DNA from: Vibrio gigantis
Lineage (GTDB): Bacteria; Pseudomonadota; Gammaproteobacteria; Enterobacterales; Vibrionaceae
DNA length: 64,000 nt
Assembly (NCBI RefSeq): GCF_024347515.1
Contig: NZ_AP025492.1
Coordinates: forward strand, 1,054,001-1,118,000
Reading direction: 5' to 3'
Shown here: one piece after another, positions 63,985 to 64,000 of the stretch
Numbering within the stretch: position 1 is the stretch's first letter
How the letters are laid out: each line of letters starts with the position of its first letter
The notes under the pieces: generated by a model
Database searches by the model: none
What the model was told of the DNA's origin: nothing
Seen by the model: only the letters and a program-made list of their open reading frames with translations
Translations under genes and position numbers: made by a program

Positions 63985-64000
63985 ATGAAATTCCTACACA
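63985..64000 (+). CDS. Possible gene start at the window edge
   Basis: ATGAAATTCCTACACA starts at 63985 with AAGGGCGA upstream and then runs off the window. Only five codons are visible, so neither the product nor the reading is certain. Confidence 0.3.

Noticed and set aside
1..64000. Prophage, insertion sequence, CRISPR array, toxin-antitoxin or biosynthetic cluster
   Set aside because: No integrase, transposase, cas, spacer repeats, toxin-antitoxin pair or NRPS/PKS-type gene was recognised on either strand.

Overview
The window looks like a stretch of a marine Vibrio genome, most like the Splendidus group and probably from the accessory-rich second chromosome. This is judged from protein character: an N-terminal OmpU-like porin, cyoABCDE, tcyP, a chitobiose deacetylase/glucosidase pair, and several LysR/TetR regulators each next to one small transcription unit. 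No rRNA, tRNA, CRISPR array, insertion sequence or replication origin was found. Genes are dense on both strands, and most are complete.

Layout. 1-2.6 kb: an enoyl-CoA hydratase start, a LysR gene and soxR. 1.7-4.9 kb: chbF-chbG, with a LysR gene in place of ChbR. 5-6.8 kb: a VOC protein, a single-domain globin and an outer-membrane protein. 6.9-8.9 kb: a DUF4345-type membrane protein and an arylsulfatase. 8.9-14 kb: a LacI regulator, a porin, a two-domain NTF2/SnoaL-like protein and an MFS transporter. This looks like an uncharacterised uptake and catabolism module, and there is a LacI-type operator in front of the MFS gene. 14-18.6 kb: an SSS symporter, L-serine dehydratase, an Lrp regulator and a LysE exporter. 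18.7-22 kb: ahpF and ahpC behind a near-perfect OxyR site, then a glyoxalase-like gene. 22-27 kb: a membrane polyferredoxin, an RlpA-like lipoprotein, an apparently exported family II pyrophosphatase, and an AT-rich patch with two unknown genes, one resembling the uracil-DNA glycosylase superfamily. 27.4-32.2 kb: GNAT, TetR, a lipase-like lipoprotein, a pentapeptide-repeat protein, and an ArsR/permease metal or metalloid operon. 32.5-36 kb: a thiol/disulfide operon of cystine symporter TcyP, a CoA-disulfide-reductase-like enzyme and a rhodanese. 36.4-45 kb: two amidohydrolases, small membrane and unknown proteins, AraC, lipocalin, and a YdhR-like monooxygenase with a divergent LysR gene. 45.2-50.3 kb: a TetR regulator and a two-gene RND efflux operon around a perfect 27-bp palindrome. 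51-55.7 kb: cyoABCDE. 56.4-63.7 kb: an alkylsulfatase, a HlyD/membrane-protein pair, a FadL-type channel and a LysR regulator.

The most interesting integrated signal is in the last 8 kb. The same 14-bp inverted-repeat architecture (ATCGT-N4-ACGAT, with one mismatch in one copy) lies about 100 nt upstream of the alkylsulfatase, about 90 nt upstream of fadL in the fadL/lysR divergent region, and in the 1-kb gap upstream of the HlyD pair. This suggests one LysR-controlled regulon for uptake and desulfation of alkyl sulfates or related amphiphiles. A perfect FNR-type box also precedes the alkylsulfatase.

Start sites were moved from the longest possible start wherever a ribosome-binding site, signal peptide or family length favoured an internal codon; each case is stated in its entry. 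All functional calls rest on reading the translated sequence; no database search was run.
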